Of a DNA stretch of 64,000 nt, positions 16,958 through 24,825 are shown in pieces. The stretch lies in the NCBI GenBank assembly GCA_937872175.1, contig CALMPI010000010.1, positions 62,001 to 126,000 of the forward strand, given 5' to 3'. The position numbers and the translations under genes are program-made. The notes under the pieces are model-generated. The model searched no databases and had not been told where the DNA came from. It saw nothing but the letters and a program-made list of their open reading frames with translations. Position 1 is the stretch's first letter. Every line of letters begins with the position of its first letter. The stretch is from an uncultured Flavobacteriales bacterium. GTDB taxonomy: Bacteria > Bacteroidota > Bacteroidia > Flavobacteriales_F > PHOS-HE28.

Positions 16958-17070
16958 ACCCGAACACCGCCAAGGCCCACCGCCCCGCATCCGGCAGCGA
17001 TGGCGACCACACCCGCAAGCCCAGCATCGAGGACATCGTGGAGAAGGTGGTGGGGATGGTGAGGGATTGA
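16954..17070 (+). CDS. 38-residue ORF made of E1 tail, copy 3
   Basis: An ATG at 16954, overlapping the DUF2442 stop by four bases, opens a frame of 38 codons. Residues 6-38 are homologous to the E1 C-terminus (KAHRP ... [13 protein letters not shown]) and end in TGA. By my count 11 of 102 bases differ from copy 1 and most changes alter residues, unlike copy 2. It is either a displaced gene end or a short coupled peptide; no function can be assigned. Confidence 0.5.
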   Translation: MNPNTAKAHRPASGSDGDHTRKPSIEDIVEKVVGMVRD

Positions 17071-17139
17071 ACCCCGTCCATGGCTTGTATCCGACCGCCC
17101 ATGGGGGTGCGTCGCACCGCTGGAGGACCGCCCTCACCC

Positions 17140-19320
17140 TCATTGCTTCACCACGCGCACGCTATGGGAACCGGCCCCATCCTGCACCGACAGCAGGTAC
17201 AGGCCGCCCGCCAATCCGGAAAGGTCCAAGGTCGCTCGTGTCGTGCCAAGGGCGCTCCAGCGGCGGACCGAACGCCCGTCCGCATGCCGGAGTTCCACGT
17301 GTTGCATCGGGCGTTCCAAAGTCACCGTCAGTTCGTGACCGGCCGGGTTCGGGAACACGGCAGGTCCGTCAAGCCCTGTCGTGCCCAGTCCGGTACCGAT
17401 CGACGCGACCAGCACGCAGGGCTCGGTGATCACCGGCGCATTGAAGTCGAAGTAGATGTTCGCGATGTTCACCAGGCTGTCCCCCGGCAGGAAGGGCTGG
17501 CGCGGCCATATGCGGAAGCCGACCGCTCCATGGCTCAGCGGCTCGTTCACGTTGCTGTCCGGTAGCAGGATGTTGCTGAACTGGAACTTGAGGATGCCGG
17601 CCCCCTCCATGCTCAGGGTGTACGGGTGTGATGCACCGGTCGGGGTGAAGGTCAGCGGGTCCAGCCCGGCAGGCAGGGTATCGGTGATGAGCACGCTGAA
17701 GGCCGTGTCCGTACCCGTGTTCTGGAAGCGGATCGTGTAGTCGATCACCCCGTCCGTGTTCAGGTCGTACACATTGGCCGGCTCGCTCAGCTTGTCATTC
17801 GGATCGTAGGAGCCGGTGACGGTCTGGGTACGGATGTGCACATCATTGGACGGATCGGCGTCGCTCAAGCTGTTGCTCACTTGAGCCTGGGTTGTCAGCG
17901 TGCTGCCGAGAGGAGTGCTCACCGGCACTTGAAAGACCGGATGCTGGGTCGTGAACGCATAGCCGGCCATCGGGGGCAGGTTCCAGGTCAATTGCGCAGG
18001 ACCCGTGACCGTGGCGCCCGCAGGGTCAAGGAGCACCAGTGCAGGGTCGTGATCCATCACCAAGGTCACTGCTCCGCTGGGCTTTGCGGAGAGGTTGTGG
18101 ACCGACACGTGGTAGCTGGTCGTGAAGCCGGGCCGCGCCGCCTGGGTGATGATGGCGGCCCGCAGGTCAAGTGGTGTGTCGCTACTGTCCACCAGGTCCA
18201 CGGTCACGTTGGGTGTGCCCATTGTGAGCATGAAGGGCACCGGTCGGGTGGGCGGGCATACCGGAAAGAGGCCCGGTTGGGAGTTGTCAAGGTCGTAGCT
18301 GCCGTACACCAGGCTCAGGTCGTAGTCGCCGTTGGCATCGGTGATCGCGTAGAACGGCCCCGGGGTCACTTCCAGCACCTGGTAAGCCACGTTCGGCTCC
18401 AAGGGGTCCTGCACGCAGTCCGCATTGCTGTCCACGAACAGGTGGCCGCTCACCGACCCGCAGTTGGTGCCGAGGTTCGGGATGGTGAAGGGGAAGGTGT
18501 CCCCGCAGGAGTGGCCTACGAAACCGTATTGCCGGTCCGCGATGTAGTTCCCAGGGGCCAGGCCGGTCACTTGCTGCGGCGAGCTCAGGCTCCAGTCGGA
18601 GAACACCACCGTACCGCCCTGGGTGCGCACCTCCAGGCCGGTGATATGGCCGTTGGGCGCCTCGGGCACGTCCAGTGTGATGCTTCCGTTGTTCCCGCCA
18701 TTGCAGGCCCCATTGATCTGCAGGGCGCTCATGGGGCCGGGTTGGTCGGGGCCGGTGACAACGCGGCCGATCGTGGTGCTGCAGCCGTTCGCGTCCGTGA
18801 TCGTCACGTCCACCCACTCCCCCAGGCAGTAGTTGCCCAGCACCCAGTAGTCGTTCACCAGGGTGGCGGTCCCGGAGGATGGGGACACCGTGTATGGGGG
18901 TGTCGCGTACCAGAATTCCTGGTATTCGGTGCGAAGCTCGCCATCGCAGCTTCCCGGACAAGGGACCATGTCCACGTTGCCCAGGTCCGTCATGGAGGCA
19001 TAGTACAGATCGGAGTGGTCGCCCAAGGTGGCCGTGGCGGTGTCGCTGTCCAGGTTCGCGTCCGTCACGATCACCTGGTAGGTGCTACCACCCAGCAGAC
19101 CGGTGATCTCGTTGGTCCCCTGCCCGTTCGGAGGTGCTGGGCTCCACGTGAAGGTGAAGGGTCCCACTCCAGCGCTTACGATCGCCTTCATCCGACCGGT
19201 GCTCTGCGTGCACTGGTCGTCGATCACCGTGATCTGTACGGCGACGTTCGCCGTGATCTGAAAAGAAATGGCAACGAGCATGGCCAGCAGGGCGCAGCGT
19301 AGAGCAGGCATTGACTTCAT
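17140..19320 (-). CDS. Large secreted protein with DUF11/DUF7619-like domain and T9SS sorting domain
   Basis: About 726 residues from the ATG at 19320 (an in-frame ATG at 19329 is equally possible). Signal peptide, then Ig/SprB-like repeats (VTDANLDSDTATATLGD; VDVTITDANGCSTTIGR), then a region with SVSGHLFVDSNADCVQDPLE. Next comes a conserved domain with SYDPNDKLSEPANVYD and DYTIRFQNTGTDTAFSVLI, typical of Bacteroidota DUF11/DUF7619-type adhesin-like proteins. The last ~75 residues (VFPNPAGHELTVTLERP ... AGGLYLLSVQ) are a type A T9SS C-terminal domain. A surface-anchored or released protein, probably adhesive; no catalytic motif. Confidence 0.83.
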   Translation of the reverse strand: MKSMPALRCALLAMLVAISFQITANVAVQITVIDDQCTQSTGRMKAIVSAGVGPFTFTWSPAPPNGQGTNEITGLLGGSTYQVIVTDANLDSDTATATLGDHSDLYYASMTDLGNVDMVPCPGSCDGELRTEYQEFWYATPPYTVSPSSGTATLVNDYWVLGNYCLGEWVDVTITDANGCSTTIGRVVTGPDQPGPMSALQINGACNGGNNGSITLDVPEAPNGHITGLEVRTQGGTVVFSDWSLSSPQQVTGLAPGNYIADRQYGFVGHSCGDTFPFTIPNLGTNCGSVSGHLFVDSNADCVQDPLEPNVAYQVLEVTPGPFYAITDANGDYDLSLVYGSYDLDNSQPGLFPVCPPTRPVPFMLTMGTPNVTVDLVDSSDTPLDLRAAIITQAARPGFTTSYHVSVHNLSAKPSGAVTLVMDHDPALVLLDPAGATVTGPAQLTWNLPPMAGYAFTTQHPVFQVPVSTPLGSTLTTQAQVSNSLSDADPSNDVHIRTQTVTGSYDPNDKLSEPANVYDLNTDGVIDYTIRFQNTGTDTAFSVLITDTLPAGLDPLTFTPTGASHPYTLSMEGAGILKFQFSNILLPDSNVNEPLSHGAVGFRIWPRQPFLPGDSLVNIANIYFDFNAPVITEPCVLVASIGTGLGTTGLDGPAVFPNPAGHELTVTLERPMQHVELRHADGRSVRRWSALGTTRATLDLSGLAGGLYLLSVQDGAGSHSVRVVKQ

Positions 19321-19329
19321 GTTGAGCAT

Positions 19330-19660
19330 ATCGTGTTTCAGACGTGACCGGTAGAGACCGGTTGCCCGAAGTGTGCTGGAGATCGACAGGCCCGCCTTTC
19401 CGCAGGGGTGCAAAGGCCGACCCATCCTCTTTCGCCCGCCTCAGCGAACCAGCGCATCTTTCGACCCCCCCCGGGATGCAGGTGCGCGCCTCGAACACGC
19501 GCGAGTTCCACTGAGCACGACCCGCCTGGGCCGACACCAGCATGAGTGACCTTGCTCGATGCGACTTGCCTTGCTCACGGCGGTGCCCGGCCTGCAGCCG
19601 CGACGCTGCTCCTGCTCGCCGTCCCCCTTCGGGCCCACTTCGCATTGCGCTTCCGCGCGT
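19330..19660. other. Intergenic stretch between divergent secreted-protein genes
   Basis: About 330 bases with no convincing gene. The minus strand has GGCCTTTGC near 19411-19419, a possible promoter box for the large secreted protein. A C-run at 19465-19472 is the only simple repeat. Confidence 0.35.
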
Positions 19661-19665
19661 TCGTG

Positions 19666-19674
19666 TTCCTTTGC
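19666..19674 (+). promoter_or_regulatory. -7 box variant TTCCTTTGC
   Basis: 13 bases before the ATG at 19679; the same variant occurs before the GNAT gene at 27116-27124. Confidence 0.5.
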
Positions 19675-19678
19675 GGGC

Positions 19679-20188
19679 ATGGTTCGGAGTTCTTGTCCCC
19701 ACCCATCCTCGATCAGATCCCTGTGGCTCGTCGTGCTGCTGTCGGCGGTCCACGGCGTGTCCGCGCAAGAGGCGGTCCTGAGCGGCGGTGGCGATGGGGA
19801 TCAAGGGGGCGGCTCCATCGCCTTCAGCATCGGGCAGCCGGTGGTCGAACCGCTGGAGGACCCTTCGGGGACCTGCGGGCCCGGAGTTCAACAGCCCGTT
19901 CTGGATCCATCCACCGGAGCCGCGGAGCAGGCCGGGGCCGGTGCGGTCCACCTGGCCCCCAACCCGGCGGGCGATGAAGCGGTGCTGACCCTTCCCACGG
20001 ACCGGGTCGATGGCTCCACGCTGCATCTGTTCGACGCCACCGGCAGGGAGCTGCGGGTGCTGCGCGTCGCAGCGGCGCGCACCGTGATCGACCTTCGTGG
20101 CCTTGCCACCGGCCCGCTCGTGCTCGAACTGCGGCAACACGGCCGGCACGACCACATCCTGAACCTCCTCCATCTCGCCCCACGATGA
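19679..20188 (+). CDS. Short secreted protein with T9SS-type C-terminal domain
   Basis: 169 residues. After a signal peptide (SLWLVVLLSAVHGVSAQ) comes a short body (EAVLSGGGDGDQGGGSIAFS, GQPVVEPL), then a T9SS-like domain starting at about LAPNPAGDEAVLTLP and ending in HILNLLHLAP. The body resembles the very short cargo proteins common in Bacteroidota. The start at 19679 follows the promoter box; the open frame extends upstream but is Ser/Arg-rich there. It overlaps the collagen-like gene by four bases (ATGA), forming an operon. Confidence 0.68.
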   Translation: MVRSSCPHPSSIRSLWLVVLLSAVHGVSAQEAVLSGGGDGDQGGGSIAFSIGQPVVEPLEDPSGTCGPGVQQPVLDPSTGAAEQAGAGAVHLAPNPAGDEAVLTLPTDRVDGSTLHLFDATGRELRVLRVAAARTVIDLRGLATGPLVLELRQHGRHDHILNLLHLAPR

Positions 20189-21141
20189 AACGAACCCACC
20201 TCCTGCTGCTTTCTGTTGTCGCGATCGCATCCGCAAGGGCCCAGGCTCCCGAGCGGATGAGCTACCAGGCCGTGATCCGGGATGCGGGCCAGGCCCTGGT
20301 GGTCGGGTCCTCCGTGGGGCTGCAGCTCAGCATCCTGCAAGGCTCCGCACAGGGCCCGGCGGTGTATGTGGAAGCGCATCAGCCGGTGACCAACGCCAAT
20401 GGGCTGGCCACCCTGGAGATCGGTGGCGGTGCGGTGATCTCCGGGACGGTGAGCGCCATCGACTGGACCCAGGGGCCCTACTTCCTGAAGACCGAGGTGG
20501 ACCCGGCAGGCGGCACGAACTACACGGTGACCGGCACCAGTGAACTGCTGAGCGTCCCGTATGCGCTGCACGCGGCGAACAGCCAGCCCGGCCCCCAGGG
20601 CCCGCCGGGCCCCCAGGGCCTTCCTGGTGTCGGCGGTTGCGACCCGAACGTGCGAGACAGCCTGATCGTGCTCTACAACGCGTCGATGGCCTACGGATTC
20701 CACCAGGATGCGAACGGGACGGGGAATTGGGTCATCCACCCCTTGGGCAACACGAACCACGCCAACAGCGCATCGAAACGGGCGGTGGTCGTGTTCAACA
20801 CGGCCACGGCCCACGCGTTCCACCTGGACAACTCCGGGCAGGGCCAATGGGTGACACAGCCGCTCGGCAACACGAACCATACGGCGGTGAGCTCGGACCG
20901 CGCCGTGGTCCTGTACAACAACGCCACGGCGCATGCCTTCCATGTGGATGCCTCGGGGACGGGTGTCTGGACCTCCCAGGCGCTCGGCAACACGGGCCAC
21001 AGCCACATCGGGCATGGCGGCAAGGTCGTGGTCTGGAATTTCAGTACGGCGTATGCCTTTTCCGTGGACGACAACGGGAACGGAGCATGGACGACCCAAC
21101 CCATCGGAGGCACGGTGCACACGGTGGCCACCACGCGTTGA
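20185..21141 (+). CDS. Secreted collagen-like repeat protein
   Basis: 318 residues. The signal peptide ends ...ASARAQ; residues ~21-130 form a domain starting APERMSYQAVIRDA, a common N-terminal module of Bacteroidota surface proteins. A short collagen triplet block (GPQGPPGPQGLPG, about residues 134-148) follows. The rest consists of four repeats of about 39 residues, each with a VVxxNxxTAxAFxxDxxGxGxW core and a PLGNTNH-like end. The repeats look like a small beta-propeller or beta-solenoid. Coupled to the preceding T9SS cargo gene. The collagen block may trimerise the protein; function unknown. Confidence 0.7.
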   Translation: MKRTHLLLLSVVAIASARAQAPERMSYQAVIRDAGQALVVGSSVGLQLSILQGSAQGPAVYVEAHQPVTNANGLATLEIGGGAVISGTVSAIDWTQGPYFLKTEVDPAGGTNYTVTGTSELLSVPYALHAANSQPGPQGPPGPQGLPGVGGCDPNVRDSLIVLYNASMAYGFHQDANGTGNWVIHPLGNTNHANSASKRAVVVFNTATAHAFHLDNSGQGQWVTQPLGNTNHTAVSSDRAVVLYNNATAHAFHVDASGTGVWTSQALGNTGHSHIGHGGKVVVWNFSTAYAFSVDDNGNGAWTTQPIGGTVHTVATTR

Positions 21142-21198
21142 ACAGGCTGGACGGTGCGATGGTCGCGTCAGCACACCCTGATCGCAAGGCGGAAGGAC

Positions 21199-22650
21199 CT
21201 ATGGCATCGCCTCCACACCGAGCCCACTGATCCGCGCATCACTGGGCCGCAGCTGCATCATCACCCGCCACCGGCCCTGATCGCGTGCGCTCACCAGCAC
21301 CACGGCGAACTCCTCCGGGCCGCGCTGCTCCACGGCATCGATGCGGTTGGCCCCGATGTCAGCACGGAGCCGCTTGAACACCGACAGGTGTTGGTCCATC
21401 GGGATGTCGTTCAGGAAACCCGGCCCGAAATGTTCGCTGAACCAGGCCGTGAGCTCATCCTCCCCGCCGGTGGACCCGATGATCGCGGACAGCGCCTTCA
21501 TCCGCTCACCCACCGGACCCTCGGGCACACCGTCCAGGACCTTCGCGGGCTCGGGCAGCCGAGGCACGTACGTGCTGTCAAAGACCATGCGGCCCAGGTC
21601 CCAGGCGATGTCCTGCATGCCGCGCTGGTTGGCATTGCTCATCAGCACGACCGTGACGCCCTCGTCGGCGTACCAGAGCACGTCGGCGAACTGCACGCCA
21701 TTGCCCCCGTTGTGCGTGATGAGGCGGGTTCCTCTCGGCGTCCGGAAGATGGCCCAGCCATAGCCGTAGTGCGACCCTGCGCCCTCCCCTTCCTCCACAT
21801 GCGGGGTGAACATGGCCTTGGTACTGGCGCCGGAAAGGACGGTGCGGGTGCGAAGCGCCTCCACCCAGGCCGCCATGTCGTGCGTGGTGCTCATCAGTCC
21901 GCCATTGGCGCGCAGGTGCCACCCCGGAGCACCGTTCACGGTGGGATGATCCAACATGGTGCCCCACCGTGTGCCGTCCTTGCGGTAACCGATCGCCAGG
22001 TGCTCCTTCGACCAGTCGGGGATGCGGTAGCCCGTCCGCTTCAACCCTGCGGGCGCCAGCAGCTCATCGTGCAGGAACTGCTCGTAGGCCTTGCCGCTGA
22101 CGCGCTCCACGATGAGGCCGAGCAGGCTGTAGCCCACGTTGGAGTAGCCGTAGCCCGTCCCCGGCCCGAACTCCAGCGGTGTGGCCATGGCCAGGCGCAC
22201 GAATTCACCTCCGTCGATGGCTTCGTTGTCGTCGCCGATGGCCCCGGGGAAGCCCGCGCTGTGCGTGAGCAAGTGGTGCAGGGTGATGCCCGACTTGTCG
22301 GCCGGCACCTCGGGCAGGTACGCGGTCAAGAGGTCGGTCACCTTCAGCCGGCCCTGCTCCTGCAGCTTCAGGATGCAGGCCGCCGTGAACTGCTTGGTGA
22401 TGGAGCCGATGGCGTGCACGGTGCCAGGGCCATTGGGCCGTCCCTGTTCGCGATCGCTAGGTCCGTAGCCTTTGTCCAACAGGGCCTCCCCGTCACGCAA
22501 CACCAACACGGACCCATCGAAGCCGGCATCGTGCATCTTCAGCAGAAAGCTGTCCATGCGCGCCGTGGCGTCAGGCGCGGAAGGTGGTGGAGCGGGCGCA
22601 GGGCCTCCGCAGGTGGCGACCAGGAGCGGGATGAACAGAAGGGTTCGCAT
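21199..22650 (-). CDS. Serine hydrolase, class C beta-lactamase family, lipoprotein
   Basis: 483 residues. A lipoprotein signal (LLVATCGG) and Pro/Ala linker precede a penicillin-binding-protein-like domain. Active-site motifs: SITK (SxxK nucleophile) near residue 80, YSN (Tyr-x-Asn) near 165 and HNGGN in place of KTG. A C-terminal beta-rich extension of about 120 residues follows, as in many Bacteroidota esterase/peptidase members. Likely a periplasmic or outer-membrane-bound esterase or D-aminopeptidase rather than a true beta-lactamase. Start at 22650 gives the lipoprotein signal; longer in-frame starts lack one. Confidence 0.85.
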   Translation of the reverse strand: MRTLLFIPLLVATCGGPAPAPPPSAPDATARMDSFLLKMHDAGFDGSVLVLRDGEALLDKGYGPSDREQGRPNGPGTVHAIGSITKQFTAACILKLQEQGRLKVTDLLTAYLPEVPADKSGITLHHLLTHSAGFPGAIGDDNEAIDGGEFVRLAMATPLEFGPGTGYGYSNVGYSLLGLIVERVSGKAYEQFLHDELLAPAGLKRTGYRIPDWSKEHLAIGYRKDGTRWGTMLDHPTVNGAPGWHLRANGGLMSTTHDMAAWVEALRTRTVLSGASTKAMFTPHVEEGEGAGSHYGYGWAIFRTPRGTRLITHNGGNGVQFADVLWYADEGVTVVLMSNANQRGMQDIAWDLGRMVFDSTYVPRLPEPAKVLDGVPEGPVGERMKALSAIIGSTGGEDELTAWFSEHFGPGFLNDIPMDQHLSVFKRLRADIGANRIDAVEQRGPEEFAVVLVSARDQGRWRVMMQLRPSDARISGLGVEAMP

Positions 22651-22662
22651 GGGCGGCTGCTC

Positions 22663-22671
22663 GCGAAGCTG
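22663..22671 (-). promoter_or_regulatory. Possible -7 box of the serine hydrolase gene
   Basis: The minus strand reads CAGCTTCGC, 21 bases before the start; the same sequence precedes the gene starting at 42076. Confidence 0.35.
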
Positions 22672-22815
22672 GACCACGTGGAACAGCGGGCGTGTTAAGG
22701 GATGCAAAAAGGGACGGGCCGTGAACGCCGACCGCGGGACGCGCCGACTACCCACAAAGGGTGAAAATCGGACCCCGGGATCCTCACCGGGATGACAGCG
22801 ACCGGATGCACCATT

Positions 22816-22823
22816 TACCTTGC
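22816..22823 (+). promoter_or_regulatory. -7 box, predicts leaderless mRNA
   Basis: TACCTTGC lies 13 bases before the ATG at 22829. An in-frame TTG at 22820 falls inside the box, so the ATG is the start. Confidence 0.55.
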
Positions 22824-22828
22824 CCGCG

Positions 22829-23416
22829 ATGGACCAACCCGGGGCCGAGCTGTACATCCTTTCACGGCTGCGCCATGGACTGCCCAAGGCGCGTACCTAC
22901 CACAACTTCAGCCACACGCTGGATGTGTATCGGTCGGTGGTGGCCAACGCGGCGCATGTGGACGTTCAAGGCGAGGACATGGACCTGTTGCGGACGGCAG
23001 CCTTGTACCATGACTCCGGCTTTCTGGTGCAGGACCACGAGCATGAGGCGGCGGGCTGCGTGCTGGCGCGCGAGGCGCTGCCTCAGTTCGGTTACAGCCC
23101 CGGGCAGATCGAGCGCGTCTGCACCATGGTGATGGCCACCAAGATCCCGCAGCAGCCACAGGACGAACTGGGCATGCTGCTCTGCGATGCGGACCTGGAC
23201 TACCTCGGACGGTCGGATTTCTTCCGGATCGGCACCACGCTGTTCTGGGAGCTGCGCAACTACGGGGTGTTGAGCACCGAGCGGCAGTGGAACGAATTGC
23301 AGGTGCGCTTCCTGGAGGCGCACACGTACTTCACCGAACAGAGCCGGCGTGAACGCGAGCCGGTGAAGCAACTGCACCTGGCGGAGGTGAAGCGTTGGCT
23401 GGAGGAGAACCCGTGA
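22829..23416 (+). CDS. HD-domain phosphohydrolase
   Basis: 195 residues of HD fold. Seen: H in YHNFSHTLDVY near residue 28-35, the HD pair in AALYHDSGFL near 65, H in DHEHEAAG near 76, and the distal D in LLCDADLDYLG near 115, so the metal-binding set is complete. Related proteins are predicted metal-dependent phosphohydrolases acting on nucleotides or (p)ppGpp-like substrates; the substrate is not inferable. It converges on the small membrane protein gene with no spacer. Confidence 0.8.
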   Translation: MDQPGAELYILSRLRHGLPKARTYHNFSHTLDVYRSVVANAAHVDVQGEDMDLLRTAALYHDSGFLVQDHEHEAAGCVLAREALPQFGYSPGQIERVCTMVMATKIPQQPQDELGMLLCDADLDYLGRSDFFRIGTTLFWELRNYGVLSTERQWNELQVRFLEAHTYFTEQSRREREPVKQLHLAEVKRWLEENP

Positions 23417-23761
23417 TCAGGCCCTGGGGCGCGACCACCACGCCCAGCCGTACAACAGGGCCACAAGGGCCAGCGGACCGCTGATGGCGAGCACCCAATC
23501 CGGTCGGTCGGACGCCCACAGGGCGTAGATCCCGGCGAGGATGCCGAAGGCCAGGGCACCGATCCACGCCTTTCGCCAGGCCACCACCACGATCAGCAGG
23601 CAGGCGATGGCCGGCAGGAGGTGGAGCAGCGCATCCCGAAGGCGCTCAACGCCATCGCTGGTCCCGGTGAAGGTGTCCGCGGCGAAAAGCCCGAGAAAGC
23701 CCACGAGCAGGAAGGCGGCACCGCGGGAGACCCAACGGAGCAGGACAGCAGGAACGGACAT
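23417..23761 (-). CDS. Small conserved four-span membrane protein
   Basis: 114 residues with four predicted spans (about 6-30, 42-60, 64-80 and 86-106) and a short loop VERLRDALLHLLPAIAC. It resembles a conserved hypothetical membrane family in Bacteroidota with the opening LLRWVSRGAAFLLVGF. No function known. Start at 23761 follows a -7 box by 26 bases. Confidence 0.65.
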   Translation of the reverse strand: MSVPAVLLRWVSRGAAFLLVGFLGLFAADTFTGTSDGVERLRDALLHLLPAIACLLIVVVAWRKAWIGALAFGILAGIYALWASDRPDWVLAISGPLALVALLYGWAWWSRPRA

Positions 23762-23778
23762 GACCGGAGGGAAAGGAC

Positions 23779-23787
23779 CGCAACCTA
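23779..23787 (-). promoter_or_regulatory. -7 box of the small membrane protein
   Basis: The minus strand reads TAGGTTGCG, 26 bases before the ATG at 23761. Confidence 0.45.
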
Positions 23788-23859
23788 CGGGAAGAAGTAC
23801 GGATGGGCCATGATCCCCCTCATGAACGGCGACAGGATCGGAGGAACGGAGCGGGAAGG

Positions 23860-24792
23860 TCAGGGCACGCGGGCGAACAGGCGCCTGCGATACGGCCCGT
23901 CCACCAGGACGACGACCCCGCCGATGAGCAAGAGGCCGAGGATGCCGGCAAGGCCGGCGATGGACCCCAGGAGCGGATGCCCCTGGGCCGCAAAGAGCGC
24001 GTAGGAACCGGCGCTTCCATTGATGATGCCATGGAGCAACGCGCTGGTCCACACGTGTCCCGACCGCCAGCGGATGTGGTCGAAGAGGAGCGCCAGCACC
24101 AGGCAGAGCAGGACCATCATGCCGACGCCGGCCATGGGATGGCCCGGGTAATTATGGCCGATGGCGATGAGCGGGGCGTGCCACAGTCCCCAGACCACGC
24201 CGACGAAGCCGATGCGGCGGGCCCCGGGCCAGTGCGCGATGCGTCCCCACAGATAGCCGCGCCACCCCAGCTCCTCTCCCAGCATGAAGGGCAGGTTCAC
24301 CGTGCAGGCGGCCACCACCGCACCGAGCAGTGCGCCCAGGAGGATGAGACCCGGAGGGAAGCTCCGCAGCGGACCGAGCTTCTCCTCCTCCATCGGTGGA
24401 GCGCCGAGCTCGGCCGCCAGGACCTTCACTTGGTCAACAAGCCCTTCGCTGGTGAAGACCACCTGCCCGAAACCGGCCTCCGGAAAACGCGCGGCGAGCA
24501 GGGCCGTACCGGCCAGGATCACCGGGACGATGGCGACACCGATCAGCACGGTCGCGAGGAAGGGCTTCACGCGGAACGGACGGAGGCCCACACCCAATGC
24601 GGACCAACCGGTCCGGTCGAACCGATGTGCGCAGAGCAGGGCCGCAAGCGCCGGTCCGAACATGGCCGCTCCGGCCACCACCGTGTATCCGGGTGCGGTC
24701 GCGCTGCGCACGCCGAACGCCATGCCCAGCGCGGCGATGGACCAGCTGATGCCGAACGCGATCGCCAGGAAGCGCAGCACCCGTGCGTCCAT
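23860..24792 (-). CDS. CPBP (CAAX-type) intramembrane metalloprotease
   Basis: 310 residues with about eight hydrophobic spans. The three family motifs are visible: EELGWRGYLW (EExxxR), FVGVVWGLWHAPL (FxxxxxxWH-like) and a later GHxx segment IAIGHNYPGHP. These Abi/CPBP proteins act as intramembrane proteases or protease-like chaperones; in bacteria some link to bacteriocin immunity. The start is fixed by a -7 box 12 bases upstream. Confidence 0.83.
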   Translation of the reverse strand: MDARVLRFLAIAFGISWSIAALGMAFGVRSATAPGYTVVAGAAMFGPALAALLCAHRFDRTGWSALGVGLRPFRVKPFLATVLIGVAIVPVILAGTALLAARFPEAGFGQVVFTSEGLVDQVKVLAAELGAPPMEEEKLGPLRSFPPGLILLGALLGAVVAACTVNLPFMLGEELGWRGYLWGRIAHWPGARRIGFVGVVWGLWHAPLIAIGHNYPGHPMAGVGMMVLLCLVLALLFDHIRWRSGHVWTSALLHGIINGSAGSYALFAAQGHPLLGSIAGLAGILGLLLIGGVVVLVDGPYRRRLFARVP

Positions 24793-24796
24793 GCGG

Positions 24797-24804
24797 GCAA
24801 GGTA
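24797..24804 (-). promoter_or_regulatory. -7 box, predicts leaderless mRNA
   Basis: The minus strand reads TACCTTGC, exactly 12 bases before the ATG at 24792. Confidence 0.55.
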
Positions 24805-24825
24805 ACGGACGGGAGGATGCGGTGC

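Noticed and set aside
16500-17070. A second full E1 paralogue
   Set aside because: Only the last ~100 bases of the gene are repeated; nothing else of E1 is found nearby.
13389-17070. Integrative element with its own integrase or an IS
   Set aside because: No recombinase, transposase or terminal repeats of IS type were found; only gene-tail copies and short palindromes support insertion.
21199-22650. Antibiotic-resistance beta-lactamase
   Set aside because: The fold and SxxK/YxN motifs fit the broad class C serine hydrolase family, but the lipoprotein signal, HNGG in place of KTG and C-terminal extension point to an esterase or peptidase-like role.
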